Assembly: GCF_900205925.1 (NCBI RefSeq) | Contig: NZ_OAOD01000007.1 | Coordinates: 1-64,000, forward strand | Length of the DNA: 64,000 nt | Reading direction: 5' to 3' | Source: Clostridium peptidivorans | GTDB lineage: Bacteria > Bacillota > Clostridia > Clostridiales > Clostridiaceae | Part shown: positions 16,799 to 26,321 of the stretch, piece after piece | Layout: each line of letters opens with the position of its first letter | How positions within the stretch are numbered: the first letter of the stretch is position 1 | Position numbers and translations under genes: made by a program | The notes under the pieces: generated by a model | Databases searched by the model: none | Told to the model about the DNA's origin: nothing | Seen by the model: only the letters and a program-made list of their open reading frames with translations

Positions 16799-17560
16799 TT
16801 AAACCCCCTTTCCTAGGTAAGCTTCTATCACCTTTTCATTACATTGAATATCCTTTGGAAATCCTTCAGCAATTTTTCTCCCATGATCTATAACGTAAAT
16901 TCTTTCACATATATTCATAACAAGCTTCATATCATGTTCAATTAACAGCACTGTATTTCCCAATTCTTTAAGCCTTCTTATAAATTTTTTTAACTCTTCA
17001 GTTTCATTTTCATTCATCCCTGCGGCTGGTTCATCTAAAAGCAAAATTCCCGGATTGCTAGCCAGTGCCCTTGCTATTTCAAGCTTTCTTTGCTCTCCAT
17101 AGGGTAAATTTTTAGAGAGCTCCTCACTTTTCTCTTTTAAATCAACCATTTCTAGTATTTCTAAAGCTTTTTTTACATTTTCTTTTTCTTCTATCTTATG
17201 TCTCTTAGTTTTTAGCACAGCATCAAAAGTATTACTTTTGCATCTGCTATGAATACCAACAAGTACATTTTCTATCACAGTCATTTTTCCAAACAACCTT
17301 ATATTTTGAAAAGTTCTTGCAAGTCCGCATTTAGTAATTATATAAGGTTTTAATCCTGTTATATCATTCCCCTCATAAATAACTTTTCCAGTAGTTGGAG
17401 TATACATTCCTGTAAGAAGATTAAATAACGTAGTCTTTCCTGCTCCATTAGGGCCTATGAGCCCTACTATTTCATTATGGTCTATATACATGTCCACTTC
17501 TTCTACTGCAATTAATCCACCAAATCTTTTAGTTATATCATTAACTTCTAATTTATGCAT
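16799..17560 (-). CDS. livG: ABC transporter ATP-binding protein, LivG type
   Basis: 253 residues. Walker A GPNGAGKTT, the LivG-type signature LPYGEQRKLEIARAL, Walker B ILLLDEPAAGMN and VLLIEHDMKLVMNICERIYVIDHG are visible. The AAGMN after Walker B and the FQNIRLFGKMTVIENV segment are characteristic of LivG rather than LivF. It overlaps the end of livM by 8 bp and is followed directly by livF. Confidence 0.93.
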   Translation of the reverse strand: MHKLEVNDITKRFGGLIAVEEVDMYIDHNEIVGLIGPNGAGKTTLFNLLTGMYTPTTGKVIYEGNDITGLKPYIITKCGLARTFQNIRLFGKMTVIENVLVGIHSRCKSNTFDAVLKTKRHKIEEKENVKKALEILEMVDLKEKSEELSKNLPYGEQRKLEIARALASNPGILLLDEPAAGMNENETEELKKFIRRLKELGNTVLLIEHDMKLVMNICERIYVIDHGRKIAEGFPKDIQCNEKVIEAYLGKGV

Positions 17561-18578
17561 TCTTCCCTACCTCCTCTGTTTTACCATCTTTATTGGAGGC
17601 TAACCTTTTTAATATCTTAGAAAAGTTTACATTCCCGAACAACCCTTGAGGTCTTACAAGCATCATGAAAACTAGAACTATTCCATAAATCACCATTCTG
17701 TATTCTTGAACACTTCTAAGCATTTCAGGTATAGATACTAGTACTAAAGCACCTATTATGCTTCCCGGTATACTTCCCATTCCCCCGAGGATAACCATAC
17801 TAAGTATTTGAATTGATTCATCAAAAGTGAAACTTTGTGGATCAATAAAAGTTACATAATGAGCATAAAAACTTCCCGCAAGTCCAGCGAAGAAAGCTGA
17901 TATTGTAAAGGCTAAAAGTTTATATTTAAATATATTTATCCCCATAGCCTCTGCTGCTATATCATCTTCTCTAATAGCTATCATTGCTCTACCTGTCCTT
18001 GAATTTATGATATTTTTAATAGCAAATATAGTAATTAATATTAAAACCACAACTAAGTAATAATATCCCCTATCTTTTTCTATGGTAAATCCGAATATTT
18101 TAGGAGTTGGTATCCCTGGAAGTCCTAAAGGGCCACGAGTTAAACTCATCCAATTTAACTCTATAATTCTTGCAATTTCACAAAATCCTAGGGTTACTAT
18201 TGAAAGATAGGAACCTTGAAGTTTCAATGTAGGAGATCCTAGTAAAATTCCAAATATAGCTGCCATGATTCCTCCACAAGTTGCTGTTATTAAAAATGAG
18301 TAGCCAAACTTTAAAGAAAGTAGTGCGGAGGTATATGCCCCTATTCCATAAAAAGCAGCATGTCCTAGAGAAACCTGTCCTGTAAACCCAGTAAGTAAAT
18401 TTAAACTAAGGGTTAGTACCATATATATTCCACCTAATATAAGTATTCTCATAATATAGGAAGAAAGATTAAGCATCGGCACCGAAACTACTAATAACAT
18501 AAATAAAATAACAAAAACTTTTTTATATTTAAAAATACGTTCTACAATTTTTCCCAAAGTAGATTTCACATTTCTCAC
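17553..18578 (-). CDS. livM: ABC transporter permease, LivM type
   Basis: 341 residues with about nine membrane helices. It carries the LivM signature GYSFLITATCGG/LKLQGSYLSIVTLGFCEI and the cytoplasmic EAMGINIFKYKLLAFTISAF contact loop to the ATPase, followed by SFTFDESIQILSMVILGGMGS. An unusually long basic N-terminus of about 22 residues precedes the first helix. It starts directly after livH and overlaps livG, so the genes are translationally coupled. Confidence 0.92.
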   Translation of the reverse strand: MRNVKSTLGKIVERIFKYKKVFVILFMLLVVSVPMLNLSSYIMRILILGGIYMVLTLSLNLLTGFTGQVSLGHAAFYGIGAYTSALLSLKFGYSFLITATCGGIMAAIFGILLGSPTLKLQGSYLSIVTLGFCEIARIIELNWMSLTRGPLGLPGIPTPKIFGFTIEKDRGYYYLVVVLILITIFAIKNIINSRTGRAMIAIREDDIAAEAMGINIFKYKLLAFTISAFFAGLAGSFYAHYVTFIDPQSFTFDESIQILSMVILGGMGSIPGSIIGALVLVSIPEMLRSVQEYRMVIYGIVLVFMMLVRPQGLFGNVNFSKILKRLASNKDGKTEEVGKNA

Positions 18579-19457
18579 CTACACTTTCTTTGGAGCCTGT
18601 TTGCCCATTAATCCTGTTGGTCTTATGATAAGAACTATTATAAGAATTGCAAAAGCTATAGCATCTCTATATCCTGCATGAACGTAAGCCGCTGCCAATG
18701 TTTCAATAACTCCAATTATGATACCGCCAAGCATTGCCCCAGGAAGCACTCCTATTCCTCCTAAAACTGCTGCTGCAAAGGCTTTCATCCCTACCATAAA
18801 TCCCATCATAGGATCCACTGTTTGATAGTACATTCCAACCATTGTTCCAGCCACCGATGCAAGAGCTGAACCTATAAAAAATGTTAAAGATATGATCATA
18901 TTTACGTTGATTCCCATAAGCATTGAAGTTTCAGCATTTTGAGCAGTTGCCCTCATAGCCTTACCTATCTTGGTCCTATTTACAACGAACTGTAAACCAA
19001 GCATTAAAAATATACAAATGCAAAATATTATTATCTGAAGGTAGGTGAGTTTTGCATTTCCTAAATTTATTCCTCCTAAATCTAAAATCAAAGGAAAATT
19101 CTTTGTTTCAGAGCCCCATATCATCATGATGAAATTTTGTAAAAATATAGATACACCTATAGTACTTATTAACGCCGTAACCTTTGGTGCATCTTTCTTT
19201 CTTAGAGGATATAGTGCTATTTTATCAATTACTATTCCAAGTATTCCTGTAAGAAGTATACTTAGTGCAAAACTTAGGAAGAAATTCATGTGGGCTGAAG
19301 TTAAAAGCATTAAAGTTATAAATGCACCTGTCATATAAACAGAACCATGGGAAAAGTTAACTAATTCAAGTATTCCAAACACCATTGTGTATCCTATTGC
19401 AACTAGTGCATAGGTACTTCCTATTGTAAGTCCATTGATTAATTGTTGAAGTATCAT
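18579..19457 (-). CDS. livH: ABC transporter permease, LivH type
   Basis: 292 residues, about eight membrane helices. Family signatures: INGLTIGSTYALVAIGYTMV at the N-terminus, LVNFSHGSVYMTGAF, RATAQNAETSMLMGINVN (the ATPase-contact loop) and KAFAAAVLGGIGVLPGAMLGG. It forms the membrane pore with LivM. It starts about 140 bp after livK, the gap holding a hairpin that may lower expression relative to the binding protein. Confidence 0.93.
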   Translation of the reverse strand: MILQQLINGLTIGSTYALVAIGYTMVFGILELVNFSHGSVYMTGAFITLMLLTSAHMNFFLSFALSILLTGILGIVIDKIALYPLRKKDAPKVTALISTIGVSIFLQNFIMMIWGSETKNFPLILDLGGINLGNAKLTYLQIIIFCICIFLMLGLQFVVNRTKIGKAMRATAQNAETSMLMGINVNMIISLTFFIGSALASVAGTMVGMYYQTVDPMMGFMVGMKAFAAAVLGGIGVLPGAMLGGIIIGVIETLAAAYVHAGYRDAIAFAILIIVLIIRPTGLMGKQAPKKV

Positions 19458-19479
19458 CTACACTCCCCCATCACTTAGT

Positions 19480-19600
19480 GATAGTTAATAGTGAATAGTT
19501 AACACTGAATATTTAATAGTAAATAATTCCTATAGAAAGTCAGCAGAGCTGACTTTCATCTTAACCTGTTAAGTATTAACTATTAACCATTAACTGTTAT
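19480..19600. repeat. Short intergenic hairpin repeat between livK and livH
   Basis: Perfect hairpin GAAAGTCAGC-AGA-GCTGACTTTC at 19535-19557, flanked on both sides by variants of TTAATAGT/GTTAATAGTTAAC. In the liv operon it lies just after the binding-protein gene, a common place for an attenuating or mRNA-stabilising hairpin. The design matches the repeats at 10690-10795 and 27165-27235. Confidence 0.65.
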
Positions 19601-20763
19601 TTTTTAGTGTTAACTAAATTAAACTTACCATCCTTTATTTGTAAAAGTACCATGGTTTTTACAACATCTCTATTTTCATTAAAGTTTGTAACACCAGTGA
19701 TTCCATCATAGTCTTTTATATTTTGAAGAGCATCTCTTAATTTTGCTTTATCCGATCCTGATACTTTTAAAGCTTCTGCAATCATTCCTAGTGAGTCGTA
19801 TGCTTGTGCTGCAAACTGATCTGCATCTACTCCATAAGTATTTTTAAACTTTGTTAAGAAGTTTTTAACTTTTTCACTTGGATCCCCTGGGAAGAAATTA
19901 CTTGTAAGATACATGCCTTCCACTGATTTTCCTGCAAGCTTTATAAGCTGTTCGTTATTTAATGAACTTGTTCCAATCATTTGTATATCATAATTAAGCT
20001 GTTTTATTTGTTGAGTTATCATACCTGCTTCTGAATACATAGCTGCTAAAAATAATATATCTGGATTTGTTCCTCTAATCTTAGTTATAGTAGGTGTAAA
20101 GTCCTTTGTTTGTCCTCCTATAAATGTTTCTTCTGCAACTATTTTGCCACCGAACTTTTCAACTCCTTGCTTAAAGTAATCCTTTGCAGTAATTCCCCAG
20201 TCATTGTTTATATATATTATTGCCACATTCTTTTTACCTAAGAATTTTACAGCATATTCCGCAGCAATAGGGCCCTCAATTTCTTGGGTATTAACATTTC
20301 TAAACATGTATGTTCCTTGCTTAGTAAACTGAGGATGTGAAGATGTAGGGGATAGCTGAACTATTCCAGCCTTTTGATATATTGGTGCTCCTGCTAAGCA
20401 TGCAGTACTTGCAAAATTACCTACAACAGCTAAATAGTCCTTGTTAGAAGTTATCTTTTGAGCAATATTTGCAGCTTCTTTAGGATCATTCTTATCATCT
20501 AACATTTCAAGTTTAATTTTTACTCCGTTAACTCCTCCTGCATCATTAATCTCCTTAGCTTTCATCTCAGTACCTCTTTTAAAGGCTTCTCCGTACTGTG
20601 CATAGTCCCCTGTCATCGGACCTACTACAGCTATCTTATACTCTGCTCCCTTGGACTCTTGTTTTGATCCCTGCCCCTTATTTCCTCCACATCCAGTAAG
20701 CACTGCTAATGTTATAATCGTCACTGCTGCTGTAATAGCTAATACTCTCTTAGATCCTTTCAT
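19597..20763 (-). CDS. livK: Lipoprotein substrate-binding protein, LivK type
   Basis: 388 residues from the ATG at 20763 (AAGGAG upstream). A 24-residue lipoprotein signal ends in the lipobox LTGC with C25 as the lipid anchor. The mature part is a periplasmic-binding-protein type I fold: YKIAVVGPMTGDYAQYGEAF, INDAGGVNGVKIKLEMLDDKNDPKEA and DVVGNFAS-like LAVVGNFAS. It heads the operon that also encodes LivHMGF, the ATC-hydrolase-like protein and the second DhaKL. Ligand unknown; HAAT binding proteins take amino acids, amides, urea or aromatic acids. Confidence 0.92.
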   Translation of the reverse strand: MKGSKRVLAITAAVTIITLAVLTGCGGNKGQGSKQESKGAEYKIAVVGPMTGDYAQYGEAFKRGTEMKAKEINDAGGVNGVKIKLEMLDDKNDPKEAANIAQKITSNKDYLAVVGNFASTACLAGAPIYQKAGIVQLSPTSSHPQFTKQGTYMFRNVNTQEIEGPIAAEYAVKFLGKKNVAIIYINNDWGITAKDYFKQGVEKFGGKIVAEETFIGGQTKDFTPTITKIRGTNPDILFLAAMYSEAGMITQQIKQLNYDIQMIGTSSLNNEQLIKLAGKSVEGMYLTSNFFPGDPSEKVKNFLTKFKNTYGVDADQFAAQAYDSLGMIAEALKVSGSDKAKLRDALQNIKDYDGITGVTNFNENRDVVKTMVLLQIKDGKFNLVNTKK

Positions 20764-20932
20764 AAATACACCCACTTCTCCTTATTAATTTTTTCATATA
20801 AATGTAGTTAAATATAAAAAACATTTATTTCTTATCTTTTCCGAGCACCCCCTAAATATAAAAAACCCCATTTAAAAAATAATATGAGGCTTCATTTAAC
20901 TTTATGATTACTACATTAGAATCATAATTTTA

Positions 20933-20964
20933 AAAGCCATGTATTTTTATCAATACATGGCTTT
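20933..20964 (-). terminator. Terminator downstream of parC
   Basis: 13-bp perfect stem AAAGCCATGTATT/AATACATGGCTTT (20933-20945, 20952-20964) with a six-base loop, followed on the minus strand by TTTTAAAATT. The rest of the 260-bp gap up to livK is AT-rich and must hold the liv operon promoter. Confidence 0.8.
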
Positions 20965-21037
20965 GTAATTAATTTTAAAATAATTTATATGTAAAATCGA
21001 TACAAGTAAACATTCTTTTATCAAATATCCTAAAGTG

Positions 21038-23908
21038 CTATTCACAGCTTTTTATAATATCTCCCATAACAAGCATCATAACATTATTTCCTCTACCTGC
21101 TCTATTTTGTGACTTTATAGATGCTATGTTCAACTTCTTTTCATTTTCATATTTAGATATTAAATGTAATCCCTGTAACTTATCATCTATCACACATCCA
21201 AATAAAACTTCATCATCATCTTTTAAGCTTATACCTGTAACTCCCGAGGCAACTCTTCCCATAGGACTTACAGATTCTTTATCAAATCTTATGCACATAG
21301 CTCTTCTAGTCATTATTATCATGTCATTTTTTTTATCAGAACAAGCAAAGTCTATAGCCACTAAGCCATCATGTTCTGACTTAAATTTATATGAAGTAGT
21401 TATGCTATAATCTTGGTTAAATTCTTCTAAAGAAGTTTTCTTTACTAGTCCCTTTTTAGTAAAGAAAAGTACCTCGTCAAACTTTGTTTTTGAATCTAGA
21501 GCTATTACATTCAAAATAGTTACTTCTTTTAAATTAAGCTCCATGATTTCAAGAAGATTTATAGATTTATCTGGTATATTTTCAAGCATAAAAGCTGGTA
21601 TTCTAATTACTTCTCCATTATTTAAAAACAAAAGAATTTTATCTGAAGAATTAGTACTTATTTTAAAATCATACTTTTTAATACCATTCTTAAACTCTCT
21701 TAAATTACCGTCCTTACCTAATAGTAGTTGAAAGCTCTTAAATTCATAGTTTTCTACAGCTTCAATTTCAATTACTTCATCTTGCGGACTTAAGTTAAAC
21801 ATTTGCTGAGGCAATATGTTTCTATCCGCTATCTCAAGCTTTGGCTCTTCAAATGTAAAATTAAGGCCTAATCTAGTTTTCACATGAATAAACTGTTCTT
21901 CTCTATCTCTATCTATTAAATATGCCTTAATTAATTTGTCCTCATTTTTAAGTTTAAGTGCCATAAGTTTAGAATAATTTGTACTAAATTTATCTAGTGG
22001 AGTCTTTTTAACTCCTCCTGTAGAAGTGATAAACATTATATCCTTTTGAGCGACAAAATTATCTATTCCATATGCATCTATTATTTTTTCTTCTTCTAAA
22101 TTTATTCCCTTTATGATTACATCTATCTTTTCGCCTTTTTCTTTCCACTTCATTTCAGGGAGAGCTATAGTTCTTGTCTGATACATATTTCCTTTATCTG
22201 TAAACACCACAAGAGTGTCCTTTGTATTTGCAAATATTAAGAACTTATTATAGTCTCCTTCTCTATACTCGATTTCATCCACATCAGTATTTGAACGATT
22301 ATAGGTTTTAAGAGGAACTCTTTTTATAAATCCTTCATTTGATAAGGTAATTACTACATCCTCTTCTACTATTATTTCTTCTATATCAATTTTAGCTTCT
22401 TCATCGTCTTCTACTAGTAAAGTTTTTCTGTCATTTCCGTACTTATCCCTTATTTCAATAAGTTCTTCCTTTATTACACTTAAAAGCTCTTTTTCACTTT
22501 GGAGTATCTTTTTTAGCCTTTTTATTTTTTTATCAAGTTCCTTATATTCCTTTTCAAAGGCTGTTATTTCAAGTCCTGTAAGTCTATAGAGCATAAGTTC
22601 AAGTATGGCTTCAGCTTGAGTATCTGTAAATTGAAATTTATCCATAAGATTTTTTTGTGCATCTTTTTTAGATTTAGATGCTCTTATAGTTTCAATAATT
22701 TGATCCATTATATTTATTGCTTTTATAAAGCCTTCTATTATATGAAATCTTTTTTCCGCTATTTCAAGTTCTCTTTTAGTTCTTCTTGTTACTACATCCT
22801 TTTGATGCTCTACATAATAAGTTATTATGCTTTTAAGTCCTAATGTTTCAGGTTTTCCATTGGCTATTGCTACCATGTTAAAACTTAAATTACTTTGCAT
22901 GTCTGTTTTTTTATAAAGATATTTTAGCACCTTTTCTGCCATATCTTCATCTACAGATTTTTTAAACTCTATAACGGACCTTATTCCTGTTCTGTCCGAT
23001 TCATCTCTTATATCACTAATAGGCTCTAGTGCTTTTGAATGCCTTTTATCTGCCGTCATAATAGATATTGTTTCTAAAAACTTTGCTTTACTTCTTCTGT
23101 ATGGGAACTCCGTTATAACTATTCCAAGTCTTCCACTTTCAAGTCTTTCTATATTTGCTTTTGCTCTTAAAGTTACCTTTCCATTTCCTGTTGCATAAGC
23201 ACTTTCAAGTGAATTTTTACCTATTACTATTCCTCCAGTAGGAAGGTCTGGCCCCTTTATATATTGCATAAGTCCTTTAGTATCTATATTTGTATCATCT
23301 ATGTACGCTAAAGTACCATTTATGACTTCCTTTAAGTTATGAGGCGGAATGTTTGTTGCAAGTCCTACAGCTATTCCAAAGGTTCCATTTACAAGAAGAT
23401 TTGGATATCTTGCTGGAAGCACCTCTGGCTCCTGTTCTGAATTTGAGTAGTTATCCACCATATTTACTACACCTTTATCTATGTCTCTTATCATTTCCAT
23501 GGAAATATTCGTAAGCCTTGCTTCGGTGTATCTCATTGCAGCAGCGCTGTCTCCGTCCTGACTACCCCAATTCCCGTGTCCATCAATCAAGGGTTCTCTG
23601 GTTGCAAATTCTTGAGCAAGTATTACCATAGCGTCATAAACTGAGCCATCTCCATGAGGATGATACTTACCTAAAATATCTCCAACAATTCTAGCTGACT
23701 TATAATATGGCTTATCGGGAAATGCTGAAAGCTTATAAGCTCCATATATTATCCTTCTATGTACAGGTTTTAATCCATCTCTAACATCAGGTAACGCTCT
23801 ATCCTTTGCAACTTCCACTGCATAAGGAAGATAATTATCTGGCATAGCTTCTTCAAGTGGTATTGAAATTATATTATTATCCTTAGGAATGTCAATCTTT
23901 TTTGCCAT
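21038..23908 (-). CDS. parC: DNA topoisomerase IV subunit A (ParC)
   Basis: 956 residues. It cuts and rejoins DNA for decatenation. The catalytic tyrosine is Y127 in AAAMRYTEARLTNI; the quinolone region reads HPHGDGSVYDAMV. A long coiled coil at about 415-500 and the six-bladed C-terminal wrapping domain follow. No intact GyrA box is seen, which argues for topo IV over gyrase. At 956 residues it is longer than most ParC proteins (~800). It starts 11 bp after parE and has TAGGAGG upstream. Confidence 0.88.
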   Translation of the reverse strand: MAKKIDIPKDNNIISIPLEEAMPDNYLPYAVEVAKDRALPDVRDGLKPVHRRIIYGAYKLSAFPDKPYYKSARIVGDILGKYHPHGDGSVYDAMVILAQEFATREPLIDGHGNWGSQDGDSAAAMRYTEARLTNISMEMIRDIDKGVVNMVDNYSNSEQEPEVLPARYPNLLVNGTFGIAVGLATNIPPHNLKEVINGTLAYIDDTNIDTKGLMQYIKGPDLPTGGIVIGKNSLESAYATGNGKVTLRAKANIERLESGRLGIVITEFPYRRSKAKFLETISIMTADKRHSKALEPISDIRDESDRTGIRSVIEFKKSVDEDMAEKVLKYLYKKTDMQSNLSFNMVAIANGKPETLGLKSIITYYVEHQKDVVTRRTKRELEIAEKRFHIIEGFIKAINIMDQIIETIRASKSKKDAQKNLMDKFQFTDTQAEAILELMLYRLTGLEITAFEKEYKELDKKIKRLKKILQSEKELLSVIKEELIEIRDKYGNDRKTLLVEDDEEAKIDIEEIIVEEDVVITLSNEGFIKRVPLKTYNRSNTDVDEIEYREGDYNKFLIFANTKDTLVVFTDKGNMYQTRTIALPEMKWKEKGEKIDVIIKGINLEEEKIIDAYGIDNFVAQKDIMFITSTGGVKKTPLDKFSTNYSKLMALKLKNEDKLIKAYLIDRDREEQFIHVKTRLGLNFTFEEPKLEIADRNILPQQMFNLSPQDEVIEIEAVENYEFKSFQLLLGKDGNLREFKNGIKKYDFKISTNSSDKILLFLNNGEVIRIPAFMLENIPDKSINLLEIMELNLKEVTILNVIALDSKTKFDEVLFFTKKGLVKKTSLEEFNQDYSITTSYKFKSEHDGLVAIDFACSDKKNDMIIMTRRAMCIRFDKESVSPMGRVASGVTGISLKDDDEVLFGCVIDDKLQGLHLISKYENEKKLNIASIKSQNRAGRGNNVMMLVMGDIIKSCE

Positions 23909-23919
23909 ACTTTCGCCTC

Positions 23920-25875
23920 CTAAAATTCTGCGTATTTATACATATAATTTTTTCTTGGCTCTACTACATCTCCCATAAGTAAAGATACCATTTTTTCAGC
24001 CTTTGCAGCATCATCTATGGTAATCCTTTGAATAGTTCTAGTTTCAGGATTCAATGTAGTTTCCCAAAGCTGGTCTGGATTCATTTCTCCAAGTCCTTTG
24101 TATCTTTGAAGTAAATATCCCTTTCCAACTTCCTTTTTAACTTTCTCAAGTTCTTCATCACTATACGCATATTTTACTATACTTTTCCCCTTGCTTTCCT
24201 TATATACCTTATATAATGGAGGCATTGCAAGATAAAGATGTCCATTTGCAACCAAAGGTCTCATATATCTATATATATATGTCATCCACAGAGTTCGAAT
24301 ATGATATCCATCCACATCCGCATCAGACATTATTATTATTTTATCGTATTTCAAATCTTCTTCTCTATAATTATCAAGTACTCCTGTGCCTATGGCTGTA
24401 TTAAATATTTTAAGTTCTTCACTACTTAATACATTTTCAAGCTTTTGCTTTTCTGTATTCATTATCTTACCCTTAGAAGGCATAATAGTTTGAAATCTTC
24501 TATCCCTTGCTTGCTTTGCAGAACCTCCAGCGGAGTCTCCCTCAACTACTATAAACTCTGCGCAAGAAGAATCTTTTAGCGTACATACGGCTATTTTCCC
24601 TGCAAGTGGTGCAGTTCCCTTTCCTATCTTTTTCTTTTCAGCTTCGTTTATCTTTTTAATTTTTTCTCTTCTGGCTGCTGCTTCTATAGCGTTATTTATT
24701 ATAATAGTTGCTGTTTCCTTATTATCTTCTATCCATTCAGAAAACTTAGTATATGTTAAATCATTCATCATGGTATAAGCTTCATTATTACCTAATTTAG
24801 TTTTAGTTTGCCCTTCAAATACGGGATTTGTAATCTTTATTCTTATAATTGCGGTGATTCCCTCTCTTAAGTCATCTCCTTCAAATTCCTTATCCTTTTC
24901 CTTAAGCAAATTAAGTTTTTTAGCCCATTCTTTAAAGACTCTTGTCATACCAGTTTTAAATCCTGTTTCATGGGTTCCTGCTTCTGTGGTTGGAATATTA
25001 TTTACGTAACTTGCTATGTTTTCTGTAGTAGAATCTGTAAATTGAATACACACTTCCCCATACATATTAAGGCCATTTACTTCCCTTTCACCTTCAAATA
25101 ATATTGGTGGATTGTGAAGAACAGTTTTACTTTCATTTAGGTAATCCATAAAATCTAAAAGTCCTCTTTCAGAATGATATACCTTTTCTATTACTTCTTC
25201 CTTTCTATTGTCCACAAGTATTAAAGTTATTCCTTTATTTTGAAAGGCTAATTCTTGAAGTCTTTGATCTATTACATCAAATTTAAATTCTGTAGTTGAA
25301 AACACTTCTTTATCAGCTAAAAATGTAATTTTAGTACCTGTTTCCTTAGTATTTCCCACCACTTCAAGCTTTGTTACAGCTGTTCCAGGCATCTTTCTTT
25401 TTGATTGCTTATCGTAAGCATATTCAAATCTTTGCTTGTATATATTTCCATTTTGTTTTACTTCTACTTCAAGCCACTCTGAAAGCGCATTTACAACAGA
25501 TGCTCCAACACCATGAAGCCCTCCTGAAGTTTTATATATAGAATTATTAAATTTACCTCCTGTATGAAGCTCTGTAAATACCATCTCCACACCAGATTTT
25601 TTCTTAACCGGATGAATTCCTGTAGGTATTCCTCTTCCATTATCCTGAACACTAACTGTTTTATCTTTATTTAAAGTAATTATTGCTGTATCTCCATAAC
25701 CATTTGATATTTCATCAATAGAATTATCTAAAATTTCCCATATACAATGATGTAATCCCTTTGTTCCTGTGGATCCTATGTACATCCCTGGTCTCACACG
25801 AACAGGCTCTAATTTTTCAAGTGAAGTAAGGGCTGTGACATCATATACTGAAGTATTTTCTATATTTTTTTCCAC
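23920..25875 (-). CDS. parE: DNA topoisomerase IV subunit B (ParE)
   Basis: 651 residues. ATPase subunit of the type IIA enzyme: EILDNSIDE and DNGRGIPTG of the GHKL domain, GGLHGVGASVVNALS, the transducer domain, and the TOPRIM metal site FIVVEGDSAGGSAKQ with SDADVDGYHI. The quinolone loop reads PSKGKIMNTEK where gyrase has PLRGKILNVEK. The start is GTG at 25875 after AAGGGGG. It forms an operon with parC. Confidence 0.9.
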   Translation of the reverse strand: MEKNIENTSVYDVTALTSLEKLEPVRVRPGMYIGSTGTKGLHHCIWEILDNSIDEISNGYGDTAIITLNKDKTVSVQDNGRGIPTGIHPVKKKSGVEMVFTELHTGGKFNNSIYKTSGGLHGVGASVVNALSEWLEVEVKQNGNIYKQRFEYAYDKQSKRKMPGTAVTKLEVVGNTKETGTKITFLADKEVFSTTEFKFDVIDQRLQELAFQNKGITLILVDNRKEEVIEKVYHSERGLLDFMDYLNESKTVLHNPPILFEGEREVNGLNMYGEVCIQFTDSTTENIASYVNNIPTTEAGTHETGFKTGMTRVFKEWAKKLNLLKEKDKEFEGDDLREGITAIIRIKITNPVFEGQTKTKLGNNEAYTMMNDLTYTKFSEWIEDNKETATIIINNAIEAAARREKIKKINEAEKKKIGKGTAPLAGKIAVCTLKDSSCAEFIVVEGDSAGGSAKQARDRRFQTIMPSKGKIMNTEKQKLENVLSSEELKIFNTAIGTGVLDNYREEDLKYDKIIIMSDADVDGYHIRTLWMTYIYRYMRPLVANGHLYLAMPPLYKVYKESKGKSIVKYAYSDEELEKVKKEVGKGYLLQRYKGLGEMNPDQLWETTLNPETRTIQRITIDDAAKAEKMVSLLMGDVVEPRKNYMYKYAEF

Positions 25876-26002
25876 GTTAATTCCCCCTTGCCACGTCTCA
25901 AGTTTAGATTATATCAAAATTTCAAAAATAAAACAAACGTTCCCTTCATAAAAAGTTGCAACAATTTTTGTTGATTAATAGTTAATTTGTATTAACAAAT
26001 AA

Positions 26003-26038
26003 AGCCCTAAACTCAGCATATGTGCTAAATTTAGAGCT
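26003..26038 (-). terminator. Terminator of the HesB-like gene
   Basis: 16-bp stem (26003-26018 with 26023-26038, counting G-U pairs) and a four-base loop, followed on the minus strand by TTATTTGTT. It starts 10 bp after the stop codon of the HesB-like frame, which supports that frame as a real gene. Confidence 0.85.
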
Positions 26039-26048
26039 CGTAGCTTAA

Positions 26049-26321
26049 TCAACAGTTTAGATTTCTTCTTACTCTATATCCATATGCAATTTTTAATATT
26101 TCTGCATCTTCTAAGAGATAAGATATATCTTCTGATGCTGCAAATTTCACTCCATCTAACTCATATACTACATCATCTTCTCTTTGCTCATCCAGAGCAA
26201 CTCCAAGACTTGGCCCTCCTCAGCCATAGCTTGAAATTTTAATTCTCACTACCTGATTTTTTGTTTTTTCAATGTCTATTTTAAGCAAATCTAAAACTTC
26301 CTGTGATGCTAATATCTTCAT
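26049..26321 (-). CDS. HesB-like selenoprotein (in-frame UGA at codon 34)
   Basis: A 90-codon frame from ATG 26321 to TGA 26049 is interrupted only by TGA at 26222-26220. Around it the protein reads KISSYG-U-GGPSLGVALDE, where A-type iron-sulfur carrier (HesB/IscA-like) relatives have Cys. HesB-like selenoproteins with this SYGUGGP motif are a known family. A hairpin 19 bases after the UGA has the position and loop expected of a bacterial SECIS. The C-terminus RRNLNC has a second cysteine. A GGGG ribosome site precedes the start and a strong terminator follows. An ordinary nonsense mutation is possible, but the rest of the frame is intact. Confidence 0.8.
26184..26200 (-). promoter_or_regulatory. 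Candidate bacterial SECIS hairpin
   Basis: On the minus strand UUGCUC-UGGAU-GAGCAA forms a perfect 6-bp stem with a 5-base loop that has G in its second position. The loop begins about 25 bases after the UGA, within the 16-37 range described for bacterial SECIS elements. Confidence 0.65.

Noticed and set aside
21038..25875. Gyrase (gyrB-gyrA)
   Set aside because: No intact GyrA-box is seen and the gene pair is in parE-parC order away from recF/dnaN-type genes; topo IV fits better, though the distinction is not absolute.
26049..26321. HesB-like gene as a nonsense pseudogene
   Set aside because: Every other codon is intact, the stop replaces the known Cys/Sec position, and a SECIS-like hairpin follows at the right distance.
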